From: Actinomycetota bacterium
Lineage (GTDB): Bacteria; Actinomycetota; Thermoleophilia; Solirubrobacterales; JACPNS01
Direction of reading: 5' to 3'
Length of the DNA stretch: 64,000 nt
NCBI GenBank assembly: GCA_016213645.1
Contig: JACQZY010000013.1
Coordinates: 1-64,000, forward strand
Shown here: positions 34,973 to 46,800 of the stretch, piece by piece
Layout of the letters: every line of letters begins with the position of its first letter
Position numbering within the stretch: position 1 is the stretch's first letter
Notes under the pieces: generated by a model
What the model was told of the DNA's origin: nothing
Database searches by the model: none
What the model saw: the letters and a program-made list of their open reading frames with translations, nothing else
Program-made: the position numbers and the translations under genes

Positions 34973-36042
34973 TGAACGACCAGACGGTGATCGGCGACGC
35001 CGCGATCTCGGCCGACGAGCTCGCGGAGTTCGTGTCGGTGGCGCGCAGCTTTGCCCAGGACGTTCCGGGCAAGCTCTGGGCGGAGCTTGACGTGGGCGCC
35101 AAGGACGCGATCGAAAAAAGCTGGAACGGAGTCTGCGAGATCGGTTTCGACCGTTGCCTGGTGGACGAAGACGCCGGAGGTGCCGGCCTGCCCGCGGCGG
35201 CCTTGCCCGCGATCGTCGAGGAGATCGCCACCGGAGACGGCGGCGTGGCGATGTTGACGCTGCTCTCGAACATCGCGCTGGCCGCGCTGCCGGACGACAA
35301 GATCTCCGGCCTGCGCGAGAACGGACGTTTCGTTTACGCGCCGGCCGTAGGCTCCCGCGAACCGAACGTCACACTGCCCACGCTCAGCGGAGGCAAGCTG
35401 ACCGGCGAGGCCGCGTTCGTGGTCGGCGGCTGGCAGGCCGACGGCCTGGTCGTAGCCTGCCGCGACGGCGAGTCATTTGCGCTGGCGGCCGTTGACGGCG
35501 ACGACGCCGGTGTCAAGTTCGAACTCGTGGACGACCAGCTCGCGCTGGGCAGCGCCCGCGTCGCGCGCGTCGCGTTCAGCTCCGCCACCGCCACAGCCGT
35601 CGGCGGAGCGAACGAGCTGGCCCACGCAGACGCGGTATTGAACGCCGGCATCGGCGCGATCTCACGCGGCATCTCACGCCGCGCCCGCGGCCTGGCCCAG
35701 GAGTACGCGGAAAACCGCTACCAGGGCGGCGGCCAGATCATCATCCACGGCGCCGTACGCGACATGCTCGCGCGCATGAGCGAGCGCGAACTGGGAATGC
35801 CCCAGGCATCGCTGTCGGGCGCAGGATCGGAACTGGCAATCGGACTGGCGAGCAAGATCTCCCTCACCGACGCCGCGGTGCTAACCACACTCGACGCCAT
35901 CCAGGTCTTCGGCGGCATGGGCTACATGCGCGAGACCGGCGTGGAGAAGCTGATGCGCGACGCCAAGTACTGCCAGGTATACCCGCGTCCCAACTGGATT
36001 GCGCGCGACGAGCTGCTGGAACTGCAGCGCGAGCGCCACTAA
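34972..36042 (+). CDS. Acyl-CoA dehydrogenase-family subunit lacking the EGT motif
   Basis: 356 aa. ACAD fold by its C-terminal helical part (ISRGISRRARGLAQEYAENR, IQVFGGMGYMRETGVEKLMRDAK), but the end reads YCQVYPRPNWIARDEL where active members have YEGTNQ, so the catalytic Glu is absent. The middle domain lacks the T-E-P-x-A-G-S flavin motif. I infer a non-catalytic or structural partner of the coupled long dehydrogenase upstream. Its 3' part is duplicated at 51041-51336. The operon ends here, with a hairpin and terminator following. Confidence 0.85.
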   Translation: MNDQTVIGDAAISADELAEFVSVARSFAQDVPGKLWAELDVGAKDAIEKSWNGVCEIGFDRCLVDEDAGGAGLPAAALPAIVEEIATGDGGVAMLTLLSNIALAALPDDKISGLRENGRFVYAPAVGSREPNVTLPTLSGGKLTGEAAFVVGGWQADGLVVACRDGESFALAAVDGDDAGVKFELVDDQLALGSARVARVAFSSATATAVGGANELAHADAVLNAGIGAISRGISRRARGLAQEYAENRYQGGGQIIIHGAVRDMLARMSERELGMPQASLSGAGSELAIGLASKISLTDAAVLTTLDAIQVFGGMGYMRETGVEKLMRDAKYCQVYPRPNWIARDELLELQRERH

Positions 36043-36051
36043 ACCTGTCTC

Positions 36052-36091
36052 GGGCCGGCGCCGTGCTCGCGCAGGGGCGAGGCGCCGGCCC
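36052..36091. other. GC hairpin after the dehydrogenase stop
   Basis: GGGCCGGCGCC (36052-36062) pairs perfectly with GGCGCCGGCCC (36081-36091). No T-run follows. The same hairpin is repeated at 51346-51385 in direct repeat copy B. Confidence 0.6.
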
Positions 36092-36135
36092 AGCAGGAAC
36101 CTGAAGGCCGGACCGGTGTTGGCGAGACCTTCAGT

Positions 36136-36170
36136 TCAGGCGGGACCCATCCCGGCCCGCCTGACCTTTT
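36136..36170 (+). terminator. Rho-independent terminator after the ADC/dehydrogenase operon
   Basis: TCAGGCGGG (36136-36144) pairs with CCCGCCTGA (36156-36164), followed by CCTTTT. An exact copy lies at 51430-51464. Confidence 0.85.
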
Positions 36171-36252
36171 CATGCTGAGGTCGGATTCGGCTTTCTTGAC
36201 AGCCTCTGGTGTGCTTCGATCTTCGGCGATTGGCGTTCGGGCAAACAGGCAG

Positions 36253-37755
36253 TCAGCGAGCACCCGCAGAGGACCCGCGTTTCACCACGGCGTATGCATT
36301 GGTGAGTGTTCCGGTCGGCACGTCTCGACTGGTGCAGGTCGCCGTCAGTCGGCCGGCGGGGAGCGGGTTTCGGGTCGTGAGCTTCAGCTGAATCTGATCA
36401 CCGACCGCCAACGCATATTTCGTCCGAGCCAATGTCTTTTTATGTCCGCGCTTGAGACGCAAGCTACCCGAGCAGAATTTCCCCGGCGATCCGGCGCATG
36501 TCATCTTCACAAGTACGGAACTCGCGGAGCTCTGCGTGGCGACGACGGTGGGCCGACCGGGAGTCGGCGTAAATCTCATGGAATCATCAGACACGTTCAC
36601 GATGCCTTCTTCTGCCCCGAGAAAGCCCTCGGTCCACATCCGGCCGTCAGGGCCAACGATTAAACGGTTTACCCCGAAACGTCCGTTATCAAGCAATGGG
36701 TCTTTTTCCCACCCCGCATCGTTATAAACGTAAATCAGCGAAAACGTCGGCTTGGTTTCGTCCAGGAAACCATCCGGCGAAACGGTCCCCAGGCTTTCTA
36801 GGTCCGAATTTACCCCAGCTCTACTGCGAACAGAAACTGCTGCAATAAAGCCAATTCGGCCGTCGGGCCGCAGTGACATCGACATCGGGAATCGCACTGT
36901 CCCAAGCGGTCCGGATTCGCCAAAAAAGGGAAATCCGTCCAGGGTCGGATACTCCAGCGAAAATGACGTCAATTGCCCGTCTGCCGTTATCCGCTGAAAT
37001 GTGCCGGGGCCGGTGATCCAGATCGCGCCGTCAATTCCGCGCACGATGCCGACAGAGGCGTACTTTCCCTGATCGGCGGTGCGGTATCGGTGTATTCGAA
37101 GCTTGGAGTCGATACGCACGGCCAGTCCGCGTGAAACGGCCCACATGTCGCCGTTTGATCCCTGGACGATCTGCGACATCTCCCGCGCTCCCTTTACCCG
37201 AAGCTCATCCACCCGGCCACGTGCGCTGACGCGAGCCACTCGGTCACGACCGGAGGACAAGATCCACGCCCGGCCGTCTGGACCAATTGCCATCGAGATG
37301 GCGACGGTCCGACTCGGCAAGCGGGTTGCGCTGAGCTTCCTGCCGGTCGGTGACAATCGAAACAGCGTCGTTTGACCGCGTCGCGGAGCGTCCCCGATTG
37401 CGACCCAGTTGTTTCCGTCGGGACCAACCGCCATCGCGCCGACGGCGAAACCATTCTTGTCGTAGTCGTCGGAATCCCGGGCTCGCGGCGCGAGTGTTGA
37501 TTCTATGGATCGACGGACTCCCTGACTATTGAAGCGGTGCAGCCGAAGTCGGTTGTCTTCGCCGATCCAATCCCGCGACCTGGCCAGCACCCAGAGATCG
37601 CCGTTCGGCGTCGCCATTATCGATCTATTATCCCTTATCGACGCCCAGTTCGTCAGGCGGTAATCGGCGTGTGCCGGACTGACGGAAAACAGCGAAACAG
37701 CGACGGTGATGGCGGCGGCGGTCGCCGAAAGCAACACGTTTATCCAGGCTGGCAT
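36253..37755 (-). CDS. Secreted beta-propeller protein
   Basis: 500 aa. Signal peptide (about residues 1-30, ending SPAHA). Then repeated strands of the form GPDGxxW (AVGPDGNNWVAIG, IGPDGRAWILSS, SNGDMWAVS, GIDGAIWITG, GPDGRMWTEG), the blade signature of virginiamycin-B-lyase/SMP-30-like propellers. A short C-terminal beta domain (about 400-490) has CAGSPGKFCSGSLRLKRG and TCTSRD. A lyase role is not claimed, since such propellers are often sensors or adhesins. It lies 88 bp downstream of the giant gene on the same strand, inside the repeat-bounded segment, so the two may be co-transcribed. Confidence 0.8.
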   Translation of the reverse strand: MPAWINVLLSATAAAITVAVSLFSVSPAHADYRLTNWASIRDNRSIMATPNGDLWVLARSRDWIGEDNRLRLHRFNSQGVRRSIESTLAPRARDSDDYDKNGFAVGAMAVGPDGNNWVAIGDAPRRGQTTLFRLSPTGRKLSATRLPSRTVAISMAIGPDGRAWILSSGRDRVARVSARGRVDELRVKGAREMSQIVQGSNGDMWAVSRGLAVRIDSKLRIHRYRTADQGKYASVGIVRGIDGAIWITGPGTFQRITADGQLTSFSLEYPTLDGFPFFGESGPLGTVRFPMSMSLRPDGRIGFIAAVSVRSRAGVNSDLESLGTVSPDGFLDETKPTFSLIYVYNDAGWEKDPLLDNGRFGVNRLIVGPDGRMWTEGFLGAEEGIVNVSDDSMRFTPTPGRPTVVATQSSASSVLVKMTCAGSPGKFCSGSLRLKRGHKKTLARTKYALAVGDQIQLKLTTRNPLPAGRLTATCTSRDVPTGTLTNAYAVVKRGSSAGAR

Positions 37756-37843
37756 ATCTTCAAGGAATCCCTTCTTTTCGACAAATACAACCCTGCGGTA
37801 CGCTTGGCGATTCGGGACTTACAAGTTTGTTTTTGTGCACGAC

Positions 37844-40800
37844 TCACGAGTACCGGCAGTAGTACATCGGAAAAGGATGCTCGGCCGGCATTCCTCGCAC
37901 TACATAATCTGTTGCGTCGTCTGATTCATCCACATCGGATTCCCTGAGAGTAAAGACCGGCGTGATCGTATACATATAGGGTTTTGGTTTATCACCCGGA
38001 CAATCGTTCGGGTTACCGAGCATTAGGGTGATGTTCATCTTGTCAGGAATGGCATGGTTGAAAGCTTCATTTTCCGAGATGGTGAATCTCGTGTCGGATG
38101 AGTCTGGTCCCTGCTGCCATATCGGGTCCAGACCGATATCGCCACAGTAGATTGGATGACACGCAACCGGTTTTTCACACCGGTCACCCGGTGCAACTCC
38201 GAATGGACCAGACCACACGCACAGCTCATAGCTCACCGTGTACTCATATGCCTTGTCCGGCTCAAGTTGGAACTTCGCAGGCGTAGTGTTCAAATCGACG
38301 TGTATCCCCACACCAGTCCCTCCAACGGCATTCGAATGATGCATGCTTCTCACAGCGGTCTGGCCTCCCGATCCTTGAACGCCGTTCCAGTCGCCGGAGG
38401 CCCTGTTGTCACCACCGCAGGTATCGTCGACCTTCCACGAGAGCAGGTAGCAAAGAGCTGGTCGCGGTCGCGTCTGATACTCGCCGTTCTCCCCCTCTCG
38501 ACGTGGTGTGTGGCAATCCGGTTCTGAGCCGTTCCAATTCAGCCGGTCTTCCGGCGGACATCGCTGTTCAGGATGTTCAAGGAGCGAACTGTCGAACCCG
38601 GCGACTGTTTCTCCCGGCGGAATCCCGTCACCCTCTTGAAGCTGGTACAAAAACGCTCCTTGCACTGAACTAAACAGCTTCGACGCCGAGTCGCCACCGT
38701 TGCTGAGGTAACCCCGCCACGCGCTCTTTCTTGCGTTTGCGCGCATGAAGAACAAAAACCGGTTCATGGCCAATGGCGCGGCTGTTTTGCGCGCGTTATC
38801 CGAATTCCCCTGCACGGCCGGGTATTTACCACGGTTCAGCGCGACGCCACCTTCAGTCATCCATAGCTTCGCCTCTCGAAGATCGCGATTACCGTTGATC
38901 AGAGCCACGATATTCGTGAGGACCTTGAACTTCTCAGTGCCATGGTCAGTCTGCTTGACATTTGAAGAACCCGCTTTGTACTTCTTGCCCGGTGTCGAGA
39001 TATCGCCGTAATCATGGAACGACCAAACCGACGGTGGATCCATCGGGATGCCTTTTGCGGTTTTCACAAGTAATCGAACATAACGTGAGCGGAATTTCGA
39101 ACTTCCACTAAATGCGAACTCTCCAGCCACGGGTTCACACGTTCTCGGTGAACAGAACGGGTCGGTTTGTATTTTGCGCTGCGCATAGAACCACGAAAAG
39201 GCGGCGGTTTGGACTGAGACATTCCCAAAGTTGTCTGGCTCGTTAATTGCGCTCCAATACCGGATTAAGCCACCGTGGTCGTGGGCAAATTTCTGCAAGT
39301 TGTCGTAGAGGCGATAATAAAAACCCAATAAATGACCCTCGTTGCACGGCTGGAACGTACGTGTAGTTATGTCGGCCGGCGTAGAGCTGCATTGCGCGCT
39401 TGGCACCCAATGGACTGGTTCCGGACTCAGATAAATATCGAGCGTGCGACCGGAACGAACACTCCATTGGATCGCGTTAAATATTTTGCGCTGAGCCTGC
39501 CACAGATCCCAGCAACGCGATGCGAATTGATATGGATTTCCATTATCGGTACCGACACTCGCATCGACGTCGCTCGACTTGACCACCCCATTTGCTCCGC
39601 CGGGAATCTCGGCGCCCCCAGGGTCCTTGCACGGCTGGTCGTCGACGACATCCCAAGGGACAAGGACTCTGTATGTTGCTCCGGCCGGCGAGTGATTAAT
39701 AGCGCTGAACTGACCCATTATCCCGTTCAGATAGGTCTCGAGCGGCTGAGCGAACATGCTCGGCTGTCCTCCGGCAAGTCCGTAATGGAAGTACTTCTTC
39801 TCGCTCCGCGAGCGCTTCCTCTTTGAAGTGGAATTCGACACTGCCCGTGCTGAAGTCTTCACCGGACCCGTCGCTCCCTGTGTGTCGACGTGCAACGTAA
39901 TCTCTCCAGCGTCCGCATCGACGGTGAAATTCGTCGGAAGGCTCGCGCCGAGGGCATCCTTTGCGACCGGTTTGCGGATCAATAGATCCACGGCGTCGCC
40001 ATTTGCCGCTTCAGCCGCGTCGATCGCATTTACGTCGTCGGCATATTCGTCTCGACCCATCCCGGTCGTATCGTCGGGATTCACGGGGTCGATGTCCGCC
40101 AGGTCGCCATAACCTGACTCCACCGGCGGTCCCATCAACGCGACCGAGCCGTCATCGAGCAATGCCAAACGCTGTCCAGGCCAAAGGTTCGCCTTCCAAC
40201 GGAATTCAACCTGACCGGATGGCTCAGGTACCAACACGTTCAGTTCTAGGCCTGAAAGCGTCGGCCGTACCGCGAGATCTGACGCTCCGGCGAAATCGCC
40301 GACAAGCGCTGCGTTTCCATTGACCACAGAGCCATTGGTCGCCGCTGCGGTCACTGCAACCGGAGCTAGGTTCACGGCTCCTTCGGATGTCTCGATCGCC
40401 ACGCCGTTCTCCGGTTCCAGTGCGACGTTGGACTCGACGAACGACCCCTGAGTGTCAAATTGCTCGGCCGTTTGACTGATTTCGGTGGAAACCGCCGGCG
40501 TCATCGAACCGTCGGCCGTACCTATCGTTGCCGATGTTTGAAGCGTTTCTGGAAACGCAAGGTCGAGCATCGCGATCGCCTGCTCAACGGCCGGAGGAAA
40601 ACTACTTGGCGCAAACCTGAACTTACGAGAAGCCGTGCGAAGCGTAAAATTACCGCTCTCATCAATCGCCGCGACTTCGAACGTGTGATCGCCCTCGCCA
40701 AGCCCGGTCGCGGTCCACGGAGAACTGCACGCCGACCATTCGTCGTCGTCAACACGACAACGGAATTCGCCCGGTTCGTTGGACGAGAAATCGAAGGCAG

Positions 40801-43800
40801 GAGAAGACGCAATTACGCTTCCGTCGCTTGGGCCGCCATCGATAAACGTCGCGGGTCGAGTGACGTCACGATAGGCGCGGCCGTAATCGAAGATCACGGA
40901 CCTGACAACGGGCGGACCGGCATTGCCGTCCGAGTCGACCGCGCTGACCGCAAAAGTTCGGCGACCGGAGTAGCGCGATTCAAGCGTGAACGGCGACGCG
41001 CACGGCGAGAATTCGCCGCCGTCGATCGCACACTCTGTCGATATTCCGGGATCGGCGGAGAACTCGAAAACCGGCGAAATCAACTGGAAGTGCGCGTCAT
41101 CCTCCGGCGCGGAAGCCAATTCCACGAGCGCTCCTTGGAGCACGAGGAAGCTCCGGAATTCAGGCGCGGATCGGTTCCCGGCTGGATCGACCGCCCGTAC
41201 GCTGAGCGAGTGTTCACCCTCGCTGAATTCCGGAGTGTACGGCGTGTCGCAATCCGTATAGCCTCCATTGTCAATCGAACACTCGAACGTTACGCCGGTC
41301 TCGCCGCTTTCAAAGCGGAACTCAGGGGTTGAATCGTACGAAATTGCCCCGTCTGCCGTACCAGCAATGATGGAAACCGTCGGGGCCGAGGTGTCGACAG
41401 TAAAACCACGCGACGCAGGATCGCCAAGTTGCGCCAGGGACCCATCAACGGCACGAACAGTGAATTCATGCGATCCATCGCCGAGCGACGCTACCGCGAA
41501 CGGTGAGGTGCACGTGGCGAATGGAGCCCCGTCAACACTGCACTCGAATGCTGACTGCTGACCGTCGCCGGCGAATTCAAAATCGGGAGCCTCCTCCGAG
41601 ATCGCCTGACCTTCGCCGGGACCGGAGATAATCGTTACGACCACACGCGAATCAGCGGTCTCGCAGCCGACCGGCGACTGATCTAGCGAATCGGCAGTGA
41701 GTGAGTCCGCTCCGTCGCCGCAGTCGATATCGTCGCTTGAACCATCGCGCGCGCTGACCGTGTCGTCTCCGTCGAGCGCATAAACCAAGTCGGCACCGTT
41801 GCCCGGGTCAATCACATTGGCCGAGTCGGTGCCGGTGATCTCGTCGCTCGCGTGTCCTCCGCGAGCGTTCTCCACATCCGCGGCAATCCAATCGTTCTCA
41901 CCATTTGAGCCATTGTCGTAGCTATCGCGGAGATCGATCGTCAGCGGCACATTGCGACCGGAGTAGTCAACCGTGTCGACGCCGTTGCCGCCCGAAAAGA
42001 CGTTCGAACCTTCGCCGTCAATTAATAGGTCGTCGCCATCCTCTCCATGGAGACTGTCCCCCAGCGACGACGCCACCAACTTGTCGTTTCCGGCGCCACC
42101 CCAATACTCGCCCATGTTGGGTCCGCCGCGAATGTCATCATCGCCGTCCTCGCCGAACGCCTGCGGCGCGACGGCGGTCGTTGTCCGGACTCGAATTGAG
42201 TCGTTCAGGTCCCCCGCATAAACAACCACCGAGGTCGCGGATTGACCAGCGCAACGAACATCGCTTTGACCCTCTGCGGAGCACCCCGATCCGGCTGTAA
42301 TCGGTGCTGCACGATCTGAAAAACGACCGATTCGAGAGTTCGCGACAACGGACACCTCGTTTGACTCGCCGGGTGCCGCAAGATACACATATTCCGTGTG
42401 CGGAAGCGGTGCGGGTAAAATCCGCTCGAACGCAACCGAACGGGTTTCAATCGCCTCGCAATCCGTGGACGTGTCAAGGCGATCGCCGTCAATCGAATCT
42501 GCGCCGTCGCCGCACGCTATAGCTTCGGCCTCTCCGTCGGTAACCGAAAGAGCGTCGTCACCATCGCCGCCATCGAGGAAGTCCGCTCCGGCTCGACCGT
42601 CTAGGTCGTCATCACCCAGACCACCGATAGCGACGTCCGGCCCCGCGCCGCCTCTAAATCGATCTCCACCACCGCCTCCGTTGAATTCAACCGAAGACCG
42701 AACATCCTCGCCGACGACGACTTCGTCCGCGAACGAACTTCCCTGGATGACGACCGGGCCGTAATTTCCTTGCCGATCATCGCATTCCAATGTCGTCGAC
42801 GTAATGCGCTTACAAGCGAATCCGGGAGCGAGGCTGCCGGCTTCACCGGAGATCAGATACGCATCACCGTCAAAGGAGACCTCAATGTCTTGCGCATCCG
42901 CTGAGGATGCGAGATCGATTTTGAGACTCCCATCGATCCACTCCGTGTTGGGAATGATGAAAGACACGTCGAAGGCGACAGATGCAGACGAAGCGTTTCC
43001 AAGCCCGTCAATCGCCGTGATCGTCACCGAATGAGAGCCTTCCGAGACCGGACCCGGGGTAAACAGCGAGACACACGCAACGGGATCGCCGCCATTCGTA
43101 GAACACGAAGCGGTGGCGGACGGATCGTCGATGCTGAAACTGATCACCGGAGCCATTTCAGCCGTCGTCCCAATAGGCGCCGACTCGATGGTCACGACCG
43201 GTGCGGTCCCGTCAACGATGAAAGATCGCTGGCTCACGGACGCCGGATCGTCATCGCCCGCAGGCCGCACGGCCACTTCATGGGCACCGTCCGAAAGAGA
43301 TGGCGTCACGTATGGAGATAAGCACTTAGCCCATTCGGTCTGGTCAATGTTGCACTCAACCCAAACGCCGGCCGGGCTCTCGAATCGGAACTCGGGCGTC
43401 CGGTCAGAGATGGTCGAACCCTCAGTCGGAGCCGAAGTAAAAGTGACGGAGTCGGCGAGCGCCACTTCCTCGCAATTGCTGAGACCGCTTTCGTCCACGA
43501 CGTCGGAGGTAACTGAATCAACGCCGTCGCCACAGTCGGCGATGTCGGCCATTCCATCCCTCAAAAGCAGAGTGTCGTTGCCGCCCCTGGCGTCCACCAT
43601 GTCGACACCGTCGCTGAAGTCCCCGTAGCCGGGATCGATGGTTTCGGCGCTGTCGCTGCCGATGATCTCGTCGTTGTCTATCCCGCCAAGTACGCGCTCG
43701 AAACTGGATTCGAACACGTCTCCTTCAGCACCATCCAAGGCTCCGCTCGTCGTCTGCGCACCTCCTTCGTTGACGATCTTGAGTGGTTCCGATCTGTCTG

Positions 43801-46800
43801 AGTAATCAACCGTGTCGACGCCGGCTTCTCCGGCCAACGTGTCCGCACCCTCGCCGCCATCCAAATTGTCGTCACCGTCACCACCGGAGACCGTGTCGTT
43901 TCCGAAGTTTCCAACAAGCGCGTCGTCGCCTCCTCCGCCAAGCAAATGATCATCGCCGCTGCCACCCACAAGGACGTCATCTCCGCCGTTTCCGATTAGG
44001 TTGCGGCTCACCCCTTGCTGGGGAGTTAGTCCGTCGGTCGTCGAGAACGTGTCGTCTTCGGGGCCTCCGACAAGTCGTTCGATCGACGGCAATACGTTGT
44101 CACCTTCATTCGCTTCGCCATCGTTGGCTACGACTGACTCTCCGTCCACGGATTCGGACATCGAAATCGTGACCGGTCCCGCCGCCGTACCGACTCGATA
44201 TTCGTCCTGACCACCGGTTCCGCCGTCGTAATAATCGCCGCCGTCATTTCCATTTCCATGCCCGTCTCCGCCAATGAACACGTCATTGCCGGTACCACCG
44301 TCGACATAATCATCGCCCAAGCCGCCGACGACGGTGTCGGTCTGCGATCCTCCGACGATCACGTCGTCGTCGTCTCCACCATCGATCGCTGTTACCACCG
44401 CGACGCCGTCTCCGACCGAGATCGAATCGTCCCCGTCACTAGTTGCCACCGAGATTGAGTCGATCGAGCCAATGTCCGCACATTCGACGCGGTGAGCGTC
44501 AACCTGAACGCAACCGTCACCCGCGGTGAATCCGTCCGCGACGTCGGTGACTACGTAAGCCGAGCTGACGTAGTCGACGTTGATCGTGCTGGCGACTCCA
44601 TCGCCGGTATCGATCGTCAACCTCGTACCCGAAACCGTAACGTCAGGTCTGGCTGAAACGGTGAAATTTCGTGTGACAGCCGGCAAATCGGCTGAAAAAA
44701 CCGAGTCTTTGGGGCGCACTGCGAACGCGTGGGCACCATTTCCGAGCATCGGAATGGTGAAAGGCGATTCACACGAAATGTATGCCGCCCAGTCAACCGA
44801 GCACTTAAACGTCGCCGACGGCTCGTTCGAGACGAATTCAAATGTCGGAGAGGGATCGGCGCTGGACCCTCCGTCCGACGGTCCGCTTGTGATCTCCACG
44901 TCGGGCGATAGGTCAGCAGTTTCACAGTCTCCGTACGTCTGATCGATGCCGTTGTCACCGATTATCTCGTCTTCACCGATACCACATAGAACCACGTCAG
45001 CCTGGTCGTCGCGGGCGTAAATCACGTCGTTGCCCGCCTCACTTTCGATGTGATCCTCGCCGGCACCGCCGTGGATCTCGTCGTCGCCGTTGAATCCAAA
45101 AAGCATGTTGTCGAATTGGTCGCCGATGATTACGTCGTCGCCAAGGCTTCCGGCGATCTGTCCGCCGTCGAGATCGACAAAGTCGTGCTCATCGGGTGCA
45201 CCGTCGTTGGCTAAATCGTCGATCTCCACGCGCACTCCGGTCGTGCGCTCGTTGTAGCTCATGCCGTCCTCGCCGTCGCCGTGAATCGTGTCCGCACCAG
45301 GACCACCACCCAGGATCTCCATACCCGGACCGCCAAACACCTCGTCATCGCCGGCTTCTCCGGCCACCGCCGAGCGATATTGCGATGACGTATAAAACGT
45401 CATCGTGTCGTCCTGATCGCCGAGGTAAGCCAGCGTGATGAGCCATCCGAGTTCACAGGAAACGTGGTGCACGTCGACCAGCCAGCAGCCGGGGCCGGCG
45501 ACCATCGGTGCCGTCAAATCCTGGTAGTTGACACCGTTTTCGTCGACTGTCATCGTGAGGTCGTTCTGGACCCCTTCACCAGCGCGGATCTCGTAGTACG
45601 AAAAGGTAGGTTGAACTTCGACGCTCGAAACGACTGTCGCCGCAAGTACGACCTGTACTTCAAAAGTCACGGCGGCCATGGCGACGTTTCCGGCCGCATC
45701 TCGTGAGTACACGCTGAACGTATGCTGCCCATCCGAAAGCGGACCCATGTCATACCTGACCGAACACGATTCGGCAGGCGCGGCGTCAAGCGAGCATGTG
45801 TCCTCGGTCGCCGTCGTATCCGTAGTCACGAAGTAACCAGTCGTTGACGCCGAGTTGACGACAGCCCCGTCGGTCGGCGACGTGATCGTGACAACCGGTG
45901 CTTCGCTGTCGACGTTGAATGAAACGCTTGCGGGAGTCTGGTCGGCGTTGCCGGCCGCGTCGACCGCGCGAACGGAGAACGCCTGCCAGCCCTGCGACAG
46001 CAGCGGCGTGTAGCCCGAGGTGCACGGCATCCAGGACGAGCCCTCGATCTGGCACTCGAACACGGCTTCGGGCTCTGACGAGAACTGGAACATCGGCGAG
46101 TTTGTGGCGATCAGTGCGCCCTGCGACGGCGCCGTGTCCAGCGTTGTCTCTGGCGGGACCGTGTCGACGGTGAACGTCGTTGCCGAAGCCGATGCGTTGC
46201 CGACGATGTCTTCTGCCGCGACCGCGACCGTGTGTGCGCCCTCCGCCAACGAGGTGGTGGTGTACGGCGAGGCGCAGGCTTCGGGTTGGCTCGCGTCTAC
46301 CTGGCAGGTCGTCGTGATCGACGACATGTCGGTCGCGGTGAACGTCACTTGCGGCGCGGCGTTCGTTATGCGCGCGCCGTTGACGGGCCAGGTCGTTGCG
46401 ACGACCGGCGCCGTTGTGTCGACGGTGAAGTTCCGGCTGAGTAGCCACATGATCCCGTTGCCCGCCGCGTCCGTCGCGCCCAACCAGAACGTGTGAGCGC
46501 CGTCCGCAAGCGGTACCGCGGGCGTGACACCACTCGCGCACGATTGCATCGGGTTCTCGTCGAACCGGCACTCGAATGTCGTGCCCGGCTCATTGGAGGT
46601 GAAGTTGAACGGCGGCGAGGCGTCGGCGATCGTCGAGCCTTCGGCCGGGCCACCGGTGATCAAAACGTCGGGCGGCGTCGTGTCCGTGGTGAACGTGACC
46701 GACGCCGCGCTCGCGTGGCCGACGATGTCGGTCGCCGACACTTGCAGGGAGTGTGATCCGTCGGCCAAGCCGCTCATCACGTACGGCGCCGAGCACGATT

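Larger units (their letters stand above)
35747..36182. repeat. Direct repeat copy A (436 bp), left edge of 15-kb segment
   Basis: Matches 51041-51476 with about 8 mismatches and no gap (constant offset 15294). It covers the last 98 codons of the dehydrogenase-like gene, the hairpin at 36052-36091 and the terminator. Similarity fades after 36182. Confidence 0.95.
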
